Positions 25,197-35,400 of a stretch of DNA of 51,642 nucleotides are shown piece after piece. The stretch spans positions 1 to 51,642 of the forward strand of contig CAJTOT010000011.1 of NCBI GenBank assembly GCA_910577935.1. The letters are read 5' to 3'. Below the pieces are notes generated by a model. That model saw nothing but the letters and a program-made list of their open reading frames with translations, ran no database searches and was not told the DNA's origin. This DNA is from an uncultured Hungatella sp. (GTDB taxonomy: Bacteria > Bacillota > Clostridia > Lachnospirales > Lachnospiraceae). A program made the translations under genes and the position numbers. Position 1 is the first letter of the stretch; every line of letters begins with the position of its first letter.

Positions 25197-26849
25197 TTAT
25201 GAGAGCTCCTCGTCCTCTTCTTTCACCGCGATGGTAAATACCTGTCTCTTGCGCGCCATCTCGTCATTCTCAAGATACTCGTCGTAGGTGGTAATCTTGT
25301 CGATCAGCTGGCCGTTCACGATCTCCATGATCCGGTTGGCGGTGGTCTGGACGATCTGATGATCCCGGGATGAGAAAATCAGAACTCCCGGAAATTTCAT
25401 CAGGCCGTTGTTCAGCGCCGTGATTGCCTCCATATCCAGGTGGTCCGTGGGCTCATCCAGCATCAGCACATTGGCTCCGGAGATCATCAGCTTGGACAGC
25501 ATGCAGCGCACCTTCTCGCCTCCCGACAGCACCTTCAGCTTCTTCACGCCGTCCTCCCCGGCGAACAGCATCCTTCCCAGAAAGCCGCGGACATAGGTGG
25601 CATCCTTCTCCGGCGAGTACTGGGTCAGCCAGTCCACGATGGTGTCGTCTCCGGCAAACTCGGCAGAATTATCCTTTGGAAAATAGGACTGGCTGGTAGT
25701 CAGCCCCCACTTATAGCTTCCCTCGTCCGGCTCCATCTCCCCTGCCAGTATCTTGAACAAGATCGTCTTGGCGTGCTCGTTAGGCCCTACCAGGGCCACC
25801 TTGTCCTCCCTGCCCAGGATAAAAGATATATTGTCCAGAACCTTGACGCCGTCGATGGTCTTAGACAGATTCTCCACCGTCAGCACCTCGTTGCCGATCT
25901 CCCGGAAGGGTCTGAAATCAATGTAGGGGTACTTTCTGCTGGACGGCTTGATGTCGTCAAGCTCGATCTTCTCCAGAGCCCTCTTTCTCGACGTGGCCTG
26001 TTTGGACTTGGAAGCGTTGGCGGAGAATCTCTGGATAAACTCCTGCAGTTCTTTGATCTTCTCCTCCTTCTTCCTGTTGGCCTCTTTCATCTGACGCACC
26101 ATCAGCTGGCTGGACTCATACCAGAAATCATAGTTTCCGGCGTACAGCTGAATCTTGCCGTAATCAATGTCCGCCGTGTGGGTGCACACCTTGTTGAGGA
26201 AATACCGGTCATGGGAGACCACGATCACCGTGTTCTCAAATCCGATCAGAAACTCCTCCAGCCACGCGATGGCATCCAGGTCCAGGTGGTTGGTGGGCTC
26301 GTCCAGAAGCAGGATGTCCGGGTTGCCGAACAGAGCCTGGGCCAGCAGGACCTTCACCTTCAGAGAACCTACCAGATCTTTCATGAGAGTGCAGTGATAC
26401 TCTGTATCCACCCCCAGGCCGTTCAGCAGGTTAGCCGCGTCGGACTCCGCCTCCCAGCCGTTCATCTCGGCAAACTCCGCCTCAAGGTCCGCCGCCCGGA
26501 TTCCGTCCTCATCGCTGAAATCCTCTTTCATATAGATGGCATCCTTCTCCTTCATCACCTCATAGAGACGGGGATTGCCCATAATCACAGTGTCCAGCAC
26601 CGGAAATTCATCATATTTAAAATGATCCTGCTGCAGGAAGGACAGACGCTGTCCGGGAGTGATCACCACATCCCCTGTAGTGGATTCCAGCTGCCCTGAC
26701 AGGATTTTTAAAAATGTAGACTTTCCCGCGCCGTTAGCCCCGATAAGGCCATAGCAGTTGCCTTCTGTAAACTTGATATTCACGTCTTCAAACAACGCTT
26801 TTTTTCCTACACGCAGTGTAACATTATTCGCACTGATCATCGCTTTCAC
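25197..26849 (-). CDS. ABC-F family ATPase with altered motifs
   Basis: 550 aa, two fused nucleotide-binding domains and a charged linker with no membrane part, as in ABC-F ribosome-associated ATPases. NBD1 has Walker A GANGAGKST and Walker B ILLLDEPTNHLD, but the signature reads LVGSLKVK instead of LSGGxKxR. NBD2 has an intact signature (LSGGEKVRC) and LDEPTDHLD, but Walker A reads GPNEHAKT and the switch region reads SRDH instead of SHDH. Related clostridial members also carry unusual second Walker A loops as I recall, so part of this may be subfamily-typical. Expected to act on the ribosome. Monocistronic. Confidence 0.9.
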   Translation of the reverse strand: MKAMISANNVTLRVGKKALFEDVNIKFTEGNCYGLIGANGAGKSTFLKILSGQLESTTGDVVITPGQRLSFLQQDHFKYDEFPVLDTVIMGNPRLYEVMKEKDAIYMKEDFSDEDGIRAADLEAEFAEMNGWEAESDAANLLNGLGVDTEYHCTLMKDLVGSLKVKVLLAQALFGNPDILLLDEPTNHLDLDAIAWLEEFLIGFENTVIVVSHDRYFLNKVCTHTADIDYGKIQLYAGNYDFWYESSQLMVRQMKEANRKKEEKIKELQEFIQRFSANASKSKQATSRKRALEKIELDDIKPSSRKYPYIDFRPFREIGNEVLTVENLSKTIDGVKVLDNISFILGREDKVALVGPNEHAKTILFKILAGEMEPDEGSYKWGLTTSQSYFPKDNSAEFAGDDTIVDWLTQYSPEKDATYVRGFLGRMLFAGEDGVKKLKVLSGGEKVRCMLSKLMISGANVLMLDEPTDHLDMEAITALNNGLMKFPGVLIFSSRDHQIVQTTANRIMEIVNGQLIDKITTYDEYLENDEMARKRQVFTIAVKEEDEELS

Positions 26850-26873
26850 CTTTCTGAGTTTTACATCACTCTT

Positions 26874-26913
26874 ATTTTACATGAAATTTCCCAATTTGCA
26901 AGTATTTTGGGAA
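26874..26913 (-). promoter_or_regulatory. ABC-F gene promoter with inverted repeat
   Basis: On the minus strand, TTGCAA (26896-26901) and TAAAAT (26874-26879) are 16 bp apart. TTCCCAA/TTGGGAA (26888-26894, 26907-26913) flanks the -35. Confidence 0.5.
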
Positions 26914-27061
26914 AACTTCCGACGTTCGCTGCCGCTTTTTCCATCTATTCTCTTTCCATTATATCCTATCTTTGGTATGCCGCGCAACAAAAAATACTTC
27001 CGCCGCCTCCTTCTGACCATCCCTGCCCTCAACTGATAATTCTGCGAAATTACAGCGCGAT

Positions 27062-27117
27062 AAAAAAAGATTTATCGAAAGCCCGCCGGAGAGAGTCTCC
27101 CGCGCAGACTGCTTTCG
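27062..27117 (-). terminator. Terminator at the end of the pilus operon
   Basis: On the minus strand CGAAAGC/GCTTTCG (27111-27117, 27076-27082) encloses an inner GGAGA/TCTCC stem. A T run follows at 27068-27062. It lies 67 bp past the last sortase gene. Confidence 0.6.
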
Positions 27118-27183
27118 GTATATTGATTTTTCCTGTATTTGTCAATACTCTTCTGAAAATATGACAAAGTCACTGTCCGCGCC

Positions 27184-27834
27184 TCAGCGCGCCTCCTCGC
27201 ACCGGACAGTAAAGCGGGTCTGGCCTCCGTAGGTACAGGTAAAAAGCGTCAGATCCCAATCCCCTGTCTCCATCTCCTCCACATCCATTTTATCCAGCAC
27301 TTCCAGATCCGCCACCTGGTACAAAAACTGATTTCCGTCCACATCCGTAAATTGGATCTCGGCCCCTATAGGCAGGGTCTTGAGAGGACTGAAATGCTTC
27401 CGGTAATTATGACCCGCCACAATGAGATCTCCCTTGTATGCGGAACCCTGATACCGGCAAGGGGCAATTTTCAGATTGTCATAGCTCCACTCGCTCATCA
27501 CAGGCAGAGACAGAGACAGAGAGGGAACCGTCAGAACGCCGATATACTGCCTGCCGTCGACGGTGACTGCAGGCATGGGCATATCCGGGTTCAGCACATA
27601 ATCCGGCACATTCTCCGCGCTGCCTGTTATGTCCTCCAGCCGGCCCCCGGCTGTCCTGGGCTCTGCCAAAGCCTCATCCGCCAGGTAAAGCTGCTCCAGT
27701 ACCTGATTAGACTCTTCCTCTGCCCGCCGCTCGTCCCACAGGTTATACCCTGTCAGCGACAGAGCCGCCCCCATCATCAGCAGCCCCAATCCCATAAACA
27801 CAATTCCTTTTCTGTTTTTACGTTTCAAAGCCAA
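27184..27834 (-). CDS. Pilus-locus sortase, probably housekeeping/anchoring type
   Basis: 216 aa, TTG start with AAAAGGAGAAAAGG upstream. One N-terminal membrane segment (GIVFMGLGLLMMGAALSLTGYNLW) is followed by the sortase barrel. Catalytic His lies in IVAGHNYRKHFSPL, Cys in LTLFTCTYGG and Arg in QTRFTVRCE. There is no C-terminal membrane segment, unlike class C. It probably attaches the assembled pilus or minor pilins to the wall. It is last in the operon and separated by 322 bp from the minor pilin gene, so it may have extra control. Confidence 0.88.
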   Translation of the reverse strand: MALKRKNRKGIVFMGLGLLMMGAALSLTGYNLWDERRAEEESNQVLEQLYLADEALAEPRTAGGRLEDITGSAENVPDYVLNPDMPMPAVTVDGRQYIGVLTVPSLSLSLPVMSEWSYDNLKIAPCRYQGSAYKGDLIVAGHNYRKHFSPLKTLPIGAEIQFTDVDGNQFLYQVADLEVLDKMDVEEMETGDWDLTLFTCTYGGQTRFTVRCEEAR

Positions 27835-28156
27835 ACCTTTTCTCCTTTTCTAAAATATCCGGCCGCGGCCAAAGCCATCCCTTGAACCCGGCCTAAAAAA
27901 GAAGACAGCAGTTGCCGTTGGTTTAACAATGCGGTACTTGCCGTCTCCTATTGTCACGATGCTCCCATTGTCCTGATTCCCGGACTCTGTCCGAAAATTC
28001 CCTGGTCAGAAGACCGCTCCTCATGGAATATTCAATTTAATCAGCAGTATCATTATAAATCATGAAGTGTCCATTGTCTATGGGCGCCAGGATATTTTCC
28101 GCAGAATCCGCCTCCTCGTTACTGTCCACAGGTGTCCTGTAAACAGCAGCGCCCCG
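27835..28156. other. Gap between minor pilin and sortase genes
   Basis: No convincing gene. A minus-strand frame of about 35 codons from GTG near 27960 is possible but unsupported by a ribosome site. A GACGGCA/TGCTGTC pairing followed by CTTCTTTTTT (about 27898-27953, minus strand) may be a weak terminator. That would partly uncouple the last sortase from the rest of the operon. Confidence 0.4.
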
Positions 28157-29254
28157 TTATCTGACATATGCCGTCCTGTGTCTGTGCCAGCCCAGCATGA
28201 GACATGCCAGCCCTCCGCAGAACAGCCACGGTACAGGCCACCACAGCATCCCCGTCTGAGGCAGCCCTGCAAGAGGCACGTCTCCCTCCGGAATCTCCAT
28301 CAGCTCGTCAGGAATATTGCGGCTTCCCAGGGGAACTTCACCATCTTCAAAGGTTTCGATGCTGCGTCCGGGTCTTCCGCCTCCGGGCTTGCCGCCGCCG
28401 GGATTGCCGCCTCCGGGGTTTCCTGGCGAAGTGCAGGTGTTTGTCACCACAAACGTCTCTCCCTGCCGGTCTATGAGAACCGTATAGCCGGAAGGCAGCC
28501 CGTCCTCCGTCACCTGCCACTGATGGCGCTTCTCCAGTCCCGTCCACACGTGGCGCCAGCTGGTCTCCTCCGTCAGCTGCGCCGTATCAAAAATCTCCCC
28601 GTCCCGCAGCAGCTGAACCGTAATCCGGTCAGGGCGGCGGTTCTCATAGCCCTGGTCTCTCCACACTTTCAAGACGCGGAGTTCCATGGTTCCCTCTTCG
28701 TCCTGCTCCCGGTCAAATTTGGCGGCAGCCGTCACATCGTAAACCCACTGTCCGTCCGCCCCCCTGCCCGGCAGACTAAGCAAAAATGGCTGGGGCCGGT
28801 ACAGCGTTCCGCCTGCACGCAGTTCATCTCCTGTCACCAGGTACAGTCCCGGCGTCAGTTTATTTTCTCCTGTGGGAAAATGCACCGTTCCGTCGGCGCC
28901 TGTCACACCTGCATCCGCCGGCTCGATCTTATCCCTGGCGCTGTATGCCGCCAGAGTACCGGCCAGAGCCTTAAGTCCGGAACTGTCCAGCCCTGACATA
29001 GTCACCGGATATTCCGCAAATTCCTCTGTCATTGTAAACTTTGCCTCCGATGATACCTCTGCCACCTTATACAGCCGAAACCCGCCGCCTTCTATGGGGT
29101 TTTTGTCCCTTTGAAACCCTACGGTCAGAGACACCGCTCTCCCCGTGTCCACAGGTTCCGCCCCTGCTGCCGTCCCCGGCAAAGGAACCACGCACAGAGC
29201 CGCCGCCAGTATTGCCGCCGCCGCCCTTATGCTCCGCCTCTTCGTCCACAGCAT
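28157..29254 (-). CDS. LPQTG-anchored minor pilin with Cna-B domain
   Basis: 365 aa. Signal peptide to about residue 32 (ILAAALCVVPLPGTAAGAE). An N-terminal prealbumin/isopeptide-like region follows (VSLTVGFQRDKNPIEGGGFRLYKV ... GLYLVTG), then a Cna-B domain (LRVLKVWRDQGYENRRPDRITVQLLRDG ... WQVTEDGLPSGYTV). A Gly/Pro hinge (GNPGGGNPGGGKPGGG) leads to the sorting signal LPQTG, a hydrophobic stretch and a basic tail (HRHRTAYVR). Likely the base or minor pilin linked to the shaft and then to the wall. It sits between the two sortase genes. Confidence 0.9.
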   Translation of the reverse strand: MLWTKRRSIRAAAAILAAALCVVPLPGTAAGAEPVDTGRAVSLTVGFQRDKNPIEGGGFRLYKVAEVSSEAKFTMTEEFAEYPVTMSGLDSSGLKALAGTLAAYSARDKIEPADAGVTGADGTVHFPTGENKLTPGLYLVTGDELRAGGTLYRPQPFLLSLPGRGADGQWVYDVTAAAKFDREQDEEGTMELRVLKVWRDQGYENRRPDRITVQLLRDGEIFDTAQLTEETSWRHVWTGLEKRHQWQVTEDGLPSGYTVLIDRQGETFVVTNTCTSPGNPGGGNPGGGKPGGGRPGRSIETFEDGEVPLGSRNIPDELMEIPEGDVPLAGLPQTGMLWWPVPWLFCGGLACLMLGWHRHRTAYVR

Positions 29255-29297
29255 ACTAATCCCTCCTCATCCATTTTTTGTTATCTATTTTATACCA

Positions 29298-30164
29298 TCA
29301 AGATGGCTCTTTTTCATGATTGACAGTCCTCTTTTTCCCGCCGCCGGATGTGCCGGCCAGCAGCCAGATCAAAAGAATCAGAAGAACAGGCGCAGCCACT
29401 GCCGGAGCCACCAGCACAGGCTCGATGCGCACCGCGTCGGCAATGACGCGGACAGTCGCCGCCTCCTCCTGGTTATCCACCCGATGTCCCCGAACCAGCA
29501 TCCTGTGGGAGTTGATTCCGTAGGGTGTACAGGTGACCAGTGTACAGTAGTCCTTCCCTTCCTCGATATTTAAGTTTTCCACGTCCTCCGGTTCCACAAT
29601 AAGAATCCGGTCCACCTCATAGGTCAGGGTCTCATCCAGGATCTGGAGCATAAACAGATCCCCCTCCGCCAGCTGATCCAGATTGGTAAATAATTTTGCC
29701 GAAGGCAGTCCTCTGTGCCCCGACACCACGCAGTGCGTCCCCGCGCCGCCCACGGGAAGGGAGCTGCTGGAGAGATGGCCCACCGCCACCTGCAGCACTT
29801 CGGCGGAAGTGCCGTGATAGACCGGCAGAGTCACCTGAATCTTGGGAATCTCAATGTAGCCCATGACCCCGTTGCCGGATATATTCAGCATCCTCTCATA
29901 CTCCGCCTGCTCCTCAGGCGAGAAGCTGTACCGGTTAGTCCGGTTGGGCAATTCCTGGTTGTATGCCCTGGCGGCCTGCAAAATTCTTTCATACTCCTCA
30001 TCATCAATCTGCGACACCGCCTCCGCATACCCGGCGATAGCCCTGGACTGATGAAGCAGATTCCATTGATTACTGACAGTGGGATACAGCAGCAAGGCGA
30101 CACCGGCAAGGAAAATGATGATCAGCAGCCAGTTGACAATATTCGATTTCTTTTTCCTCTTCAT
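29298..30164 (-). CDS. Class C (pilin-polymerising) sortase
   Basis: 288 aa from the ATG at 30164, with AAAGGAGCGCT upstream; the longer frame lacks a site. It has membrane segments at both ends (VNWLLIIIFLAGVALLLYPTV; VLVAPAVAAPVLLILLIWLLAG), the class C layout. Catalytic motifs are VVSGHRGLPSAKLFTNL (His), YCTLVTCTPYGINSHRMLVRG (Cys and Arg). The region before the barrel (RYSFSPEEQAEYERML) lacks a clear DPF/DPW lid. It joins pilin subunits through LPXTG and lysine residues at the outer membrane face. Confidence 0.94.
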   Translation of the reverse strand: MKRKKKSNIVNWLLIIIFLAGVALLLYPTVSNQWNLLHQSRAIAGYAEAVSQIDDEEYERILQAARAYNQELPNRTNRYSFSPEEQAEYERMLNISGNGVMGYIEIPKIQVTLPVYHGTSAEVLQVAVGHLSSSSLPVGGAGTHCVVSGHRGLPSAKLFTNLDQLAEGDLFMLQILDETLTYEVDRILIVEPEDVENLNIEEGKDYCTLVTCTPYGINSHRMLVRGHRVDNQEEAATVRVIADAVRIEPVLVAPAVAAPVLLILLIWLLAGTSGGGKKRTVNHEKEPS

Positions 30165-30400
30165 AGCGCTCCTTTGGCTCTGCACCCCTCAGAGAAATGC
30201 CCGGCCGGACCACCCCGGCGGGATTCCCCTGGGCCGGAAGATGTCAGAACATGATTTCCGGCAAAGAGTTATTCCGGCAGCATGCGCCTATGGCACATGC
30301 TGTCGGATTGATGATTGCTGTGGTGCTTTCATTGCTGTACGCTTTGATTCATCGTATCTCAGCTGCCTGACTGTCCGGGCGCAAAAGTCCGTGAGTCAGA

Positions 30401-32209
30401 TTACTGCTCTGTGTTCATTCTTCTCTTTGTGATCAGCACAATGCCCGCTCCCAGGGCAAGGATGGAACCCAGCACGTAGAAGATAGTTGTACCGATGCCG
30501 CCGGTTTCGGGGAGCTGTGCGCCGGTCATGTTTACAACCTCGAAAGGCAGAACACCATCTGTAAGAGATAAATTATCTACTTCCGGCTCCCACACTTCAG
30601 AATCCCAATATTTTCCGCTCCAGCCACAGTCTGTTGATCCATTTTCCGGAGCTTTCCAGTTAATTTTAACCTTAATAGGCGCTGTCAAAATATTATATCC
30701 ATTCGGCGCCTTTATCTCGGCAATCTCATACTCACCGGCAGAAAGTCCGTCAAAGCGAAGAACACCGTCCTGGCCTACTGCAGCTGTAATATCTACGTTC
30801 TCTTCTTTAGTCTGTGTACCTGTTGTAACTACTTCTTTATATTTCTTGTTAATATCATCATAATGTTTCGTCGTATCAGTTTCATCATCGGCCACAACCG
30901 GCGCTGTCTGTGTATAATCGCCATTTAACAGTTTCCAATAATCTCCGGACTCATCCTCAACAAATGTAGTCTCCTTAATCACAACGGTATTAACTCTGGT
31001 TCCTGTAATCTTAAATTCAGCGCCTGTTAATTTATCACCATTTTCATTGATCTTTGTTAATTGAAGTCCGGTTACATAAGTATACGTATCGCTCTCCGGC
31101 GTCCTGCCAATCGGGCTGTCCGGGCCAGGCCTGTCAGGGTTCTCCGGATCTCCGTCATCTCTGATGTTAGGGTTATTAGAATAGGTCAGATTTACACTGT
31201 TTTTATTTCCTGTAGTGCCAATTTCTGCGTAATCATTTAATCTGGCAGAATACTTAATCTCAATATCTTCCCCTTTAGAATAGGCAATAAAATTCTTAAA
31301 AACAATTTCTATAGTGGTAGGACCCGGAACAATTCCCATGTTGTCACCTGTCTCCGGATCTTCCACAATCGTATTAGTTTCTGTTACTGTTATGCCATAA
31401 TCCACATCTTCAACTAAGGTTTTACCGCCTACAGTAATCTCTACATTGTCAAGGAAGGTCAGCCCCTTATCCATGGTATCTGTTACTACAAAATAATACT
31501 TCTCATACCCTGTCATATCAGGAACCTTGCTGGTAACAATGAAGGGAATTTCATCACCTATTGACGCATTATTGTTCTCTACAGGAGTGTCTCCGTTAGC
31601 AGTATCAGTGTCCTCAGCCGCATCAATCTTCTTATCAATCGTTGGAGCATCTGCCTTTAATTTAACGTCTGCCGCAGGATCAGTGGTTGTCAATGCGCAT
31701 AACGCCGTCACTGTCTGGCCATCGGCCGCGCTTCCTGTACCCGATACAATATAATATCCCGGGTCTGTCAGGGGAATCGTAACAGACCGATCCCCTTCTC
31801 CTGCCGTCACAAAACCTGCCGGATTTGGACCTTTCTCCTCAATAAACTGATTGAGCGCTACAGAAACTTTATTCAGCGCTTCGCTGTCATCAGCCAAGCC
31901 GTTCAGATAGCGGATGAGGCTGTCTCCGGCATAAACTGTTTCTTCCACTGTATACTCAAACTCCTCAAATTCATCAGCTATTGTATAAGCATAGGAACTG
32001 CGGTCTTCATTGTAGGTAACATTAAACAGTTTATATGCCCTGTATGTGTTTCCTTCCATAGAAACTGTCTCGCTGGTATTATTAATTGTAATCGAATACC
32101 GCCCTTCTGCCTCAGATTCGTCTGCAAACACCGGCGCCGCCATAACAAACACCATGATTGCCGTCAGCAGTAAGCTGACAAGTTTTTTCATTCTCTTCAT
32201 CCTCTTCAT
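30401..32209 (-). CDS. Major pilin (shaft), isopeptide-forming, LPETG-anchored
   Basis: 602 aa from the ATG at 32209, with GAGGAGAAAAAGC upstream. Signal peptide to about residue 30 (LVSLLLTAIMVFVMAAPVFADE). A polar N-terminal domain is followed by an isopeptide-forming pilin D2-type domain (GDEIPFIVTSKVPDM ... IEIKYSARLNDYAEIGTTGNKNSVNLTYSNNP). A SpaA prealbumin-like domain comes next (LQLTKINENGDKLTGAEFKITG ... YEIAEIKAPNGYN, with E-box). It ends in the LPETGG sorting signal, a hydrophobic segment and TKRRMNTEQ. Expected pilus backbone. Lower GC than its neighbours. Confidence 0.93.
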   Translation of the reverse strand: MKRMKRMKKLVSLLLTAIMVFVMAAPVFADESEAEGRYSITINNTSETVSMEGNTYRAYKLFNVTYNEDRSSYAYTIADEFEEFEYTVEETVYAGDSLIRYLNGLADDSEALNKVSVALNQFIEEKGPNPAGFVTAGEGDRSVTIPLTDPGYYIVSGTGSAADGQTVTALCALTTTDPAADVKLKADAPTIDKKIDAAEDTDTANGDTPVENNNASIGDEIPFIVTSKVPDMTGYEKYYFVVTDTMDKGLTFLDNVEITVGGKTLVEDVDYGITVTETNTIVEDPETGDNMGIVPGPTTIEIVFKNFIAYSKGEDIEIKYSARLNDYAEIGTTGNKNSVNLTYSNNPNIRDDGDPENPDRPGPDSPIGRTPESDTYTYVTGLQLTKINENGDKLTGAEFKITGTRVNTVVIKETTFVEDESGDYWKLLNGDYTQTAPVVADDETDTTKHYDDINKKYKEVVTTGTQTKEENVDITAAVGQDGVLRFDGLSAGEYEIAEIKAPNGYNILTAPIKVKINWKAPENGSTDCGWSGKYWDSEVWEPEVDNLSLTDGVLPFEVVNMTGAQLPETGGIGTTIFYVLGSILALGAGIVLITKRRMNTEQ

Positions 32210-32404
32210 GCTTTTTCTCCTCTTTTTATATTTTTGCTGCAGATTTTGTCCGCTCCGCATTCCGTCATTCCGCCGGCGGGAACGGACAGATTTCTCCCGG
32301 ACTCCGCGTCACACTTTATCCGGGCTTCCACAGCCTCGCCGCCAGGGCTCGGCTGCCTTTTATCTGGATACAGCGCAGGCACTCTTTTTTGCCGCGGCCG
32401 GAGG

Positions 32405-35400
32405 CTATGATTCATACCTCCTTTCACGTCTGCGCCTCGAACTGTATCCATACACAAGGCCTCCTGCCATCATAAACAGCATTCCGCCAAATGCGTACCA
32501 CTTCTTCCCGTCTCCTCCCGTCTCCGGAAGGACATACACGGGTTCTTTTATAGGGTCAAGATAGATATCTGTATTCTGGGTTCCGTCTATCACGATTGTC
32601 TGGTCCTCTACAGTCGAGTAACCCGGAGGCGCCTGAGTCTCATGGAGCACATAAGTCCCTTGAGGAAGACCGGATATATAGATCTCACCCTGCTCACCGG
32701 TAATCAAAGTCGTAATTTTTCCGTCAGCTGTGTACCTGTAACTTCCGTTTTCCCCTTCTGCAGTCTGCTCAAAACCCATATTTGCATTATTTTTCTTTAA
32801 TTCAAAACCGGCTCCCTTTAATTTTTCCTCCGGATTTATCGCGCTGACCTTTTTAATGTGGAGATTGAATCTCTTTTCTTCAATGGGTGTGTTGGTGATC
32901 GTGAAGAGAGGGCCGCTGACGCCGGTCTCCCCATCTCCTACGATTTTTTCATAAAGCACTACGTTCTCACCGGTTCCGTCGGTTACCGCGTCAGGAAATA
33001 CTTCCTCATATGATTTAAGGATCACTATCCATTTATCTACACCGTCGGACTTCCAAGATCCATATTTACCCTTTAGGAAGCTGTCTTCGGCTATCTCAAA
33101 TGATGAAGCATATTGTGAACCGATTGTACTTTTAAGATAGCTTTCTCCTCTCTCCTCCAGCGACAGCCATACCGTTTGCGAATTGCTCAATACTGCCCTC
33201 AATATCAGAAAATTATGATTGTCATCAGGGTATTCTGCTGTAAAGATACTGTTCTGTCCGAACGCGTCTTTCGCAAATTCGTCATTTGATCTTTTATCTT
33301 CTGATATAGACACCCAGTCCTCTTTTCTAAACTCGTCATCCGGGCTTTCAGGGTCTACAGTCAGCACTTTGTCCGCATAGACTATGACATATGTTTTACC
33401 TGCCTCTAAGGCTGTGGCCTTTTTCCATGCTTCTCCCTCCAAAGTATAAACCGTTGCTGCTCCCGGCGCCACGTCTGTTGACGGTCTTTGCGCGTCGAAG
33501 CGAAAATGAGTCTTACCTCCAAAGATTACCCTGTATTCTTTTGATCCGTCCCACTGATTATTTGCTCCCAACGCTCCGGTCAATTGCCCGTTCACGTAAG
33601 CGAACGGAGATGACCACTCTGCTCCCGAGGTTCCTTTAAGATTTCCAGAACTGCCGTTCTCTATGCGAAGCCAGGATCTTCCCGTGATGAGTCCTGTAGA
33701 TAACACAATTTCCCCACTGCCCTCAGTCGGATGCTCTGCCATGAAAACACTTCCCAGATCTAAACCGGAGGCGTTGTTTATATCAAAACTCACCCAGTCG
33801 CTCTTGGTAAAGAACTTGTCTTGATGGGCGCTGGAAATCCGCAGCATCTTATTTTTACTCTGATTGAGGATTATATAGGATTTGCCTGCTTCCAGCGTCT
33901 CTGCTTCTTTCCAGGCAGTTCCCCACAGATTCTGGCTAACCGTAATCTCCGAGTGATAGCCGTTTACCCCTTCCCCGATTTCTTTTACCGTATAAGTATA
34001 AAGTTTACCATTGCTGTCTTTCACCGGCAGGTTCTTCCAGGCGTACTCCCAGTTATTCTCTGCACTTAGCGTCACCGGATTGGAATTCTCCGGGACAAAC
34101 TCAACAGGTGTGCCGTCCCGCAGCAGCTGTACCTGAACCGATGCAGGCAGCGCTGTGCCTTCCGGGACATTCCACTTTTTCCTTACCGCAACCGTTGTCT
34201 CTTCGCCCTTTTCCCGGTTCACGAAGCTCTCCTTATTTCTTCCGTTGAGATAAAGCGTGTCGTGCCCCTGTTCGGCGCCGTTCTTATCCCAGATATCCCC
34301 TGACATAGGCTCTCCCCAGCCTGTCTCGTCAGTCATTTTCCCATCAAAACGCTTATATAGCTTTACATCATCAATCGTATAGGTATATTTTTTATTGCCA
34401 TACATGGTCTCCGGATAATCGGGAAACTGTACGCCATCTATCACCTCTGTTTTCTTTCCAACCGTTAATACGATTTTGTATACGGTGCTGTCTGACAAGA
34501 TATCGCTGTTTTTATCTTTTTCATTTATATAATAGATAAATGTCCCGTCTTTCGGCGCGGCCAGCATGAGCTGAAAATTAATAGTTCCATCTGTCTTGTT
34601 TCCAAATACTCCCAAAGAAGCGAAATTCTGGTTAAAAACCTCAAACTCAAACTGCCTGTCACTGGTCAGCGGAATGTTGCCTCCATCTTTATTCTCCAGA
34701 GTTTTCCAGCCTTCTACCGCAATCCGGTCCGGTGTATGAATATCTTCCACTCCTCCCACGAACATATAGCCGTTGCAGAGGATTCCGCCTGCGTGGGTCC
34801 AGGAACTGTTGCCGCTGAAAAAGATTTTCGCGGCCTGCTGCGCGGCGCTTATGGAAGCGGGAGAGGGATTCGCATTCAATCCCATAATCGATGTACACTG
34901 CAGAGGCTGACTTTCCTCCTCTGATGCGCCTGATGATATTACGTTGCCGTCATAGCTTCCCGACCACTTAGCCGATCCTCCTCCCAGCATTTTCCGTCCC
35001 ACCGTGCATGTTAACGCACAGAAATAATCATCGTAACCGTTATCCATAAAAACGTCATAGCCGTACATATGCTTATGGTCATGAGGTTTGGAGGACGACG
35101 CGCCTGACAGATGGTTTTCCACATTCTCTTTCTCTCCGCCTTTATTTCCGTAGATAGCCATCCCGGAAGTATCCGCAATAAATACCCGGCTCGTAGGACA
35201 GCCTGTCACCCCGCCGCCGAAACCGCCTGCCGTGTTTTCTGTCACAAGGGCGTTTTCCATATATCCGTAGGCTCCGTCGGAGATGAAAACACCTCCGCCT
35301 CCCCAGTGTTGATGTGTATCGGTCCGGTTGTTTGTAATATAACCGCTGATAAATTTCACCTGACCCTCGATCACGGTGATTCCTCCGCCCTCACCATTTA

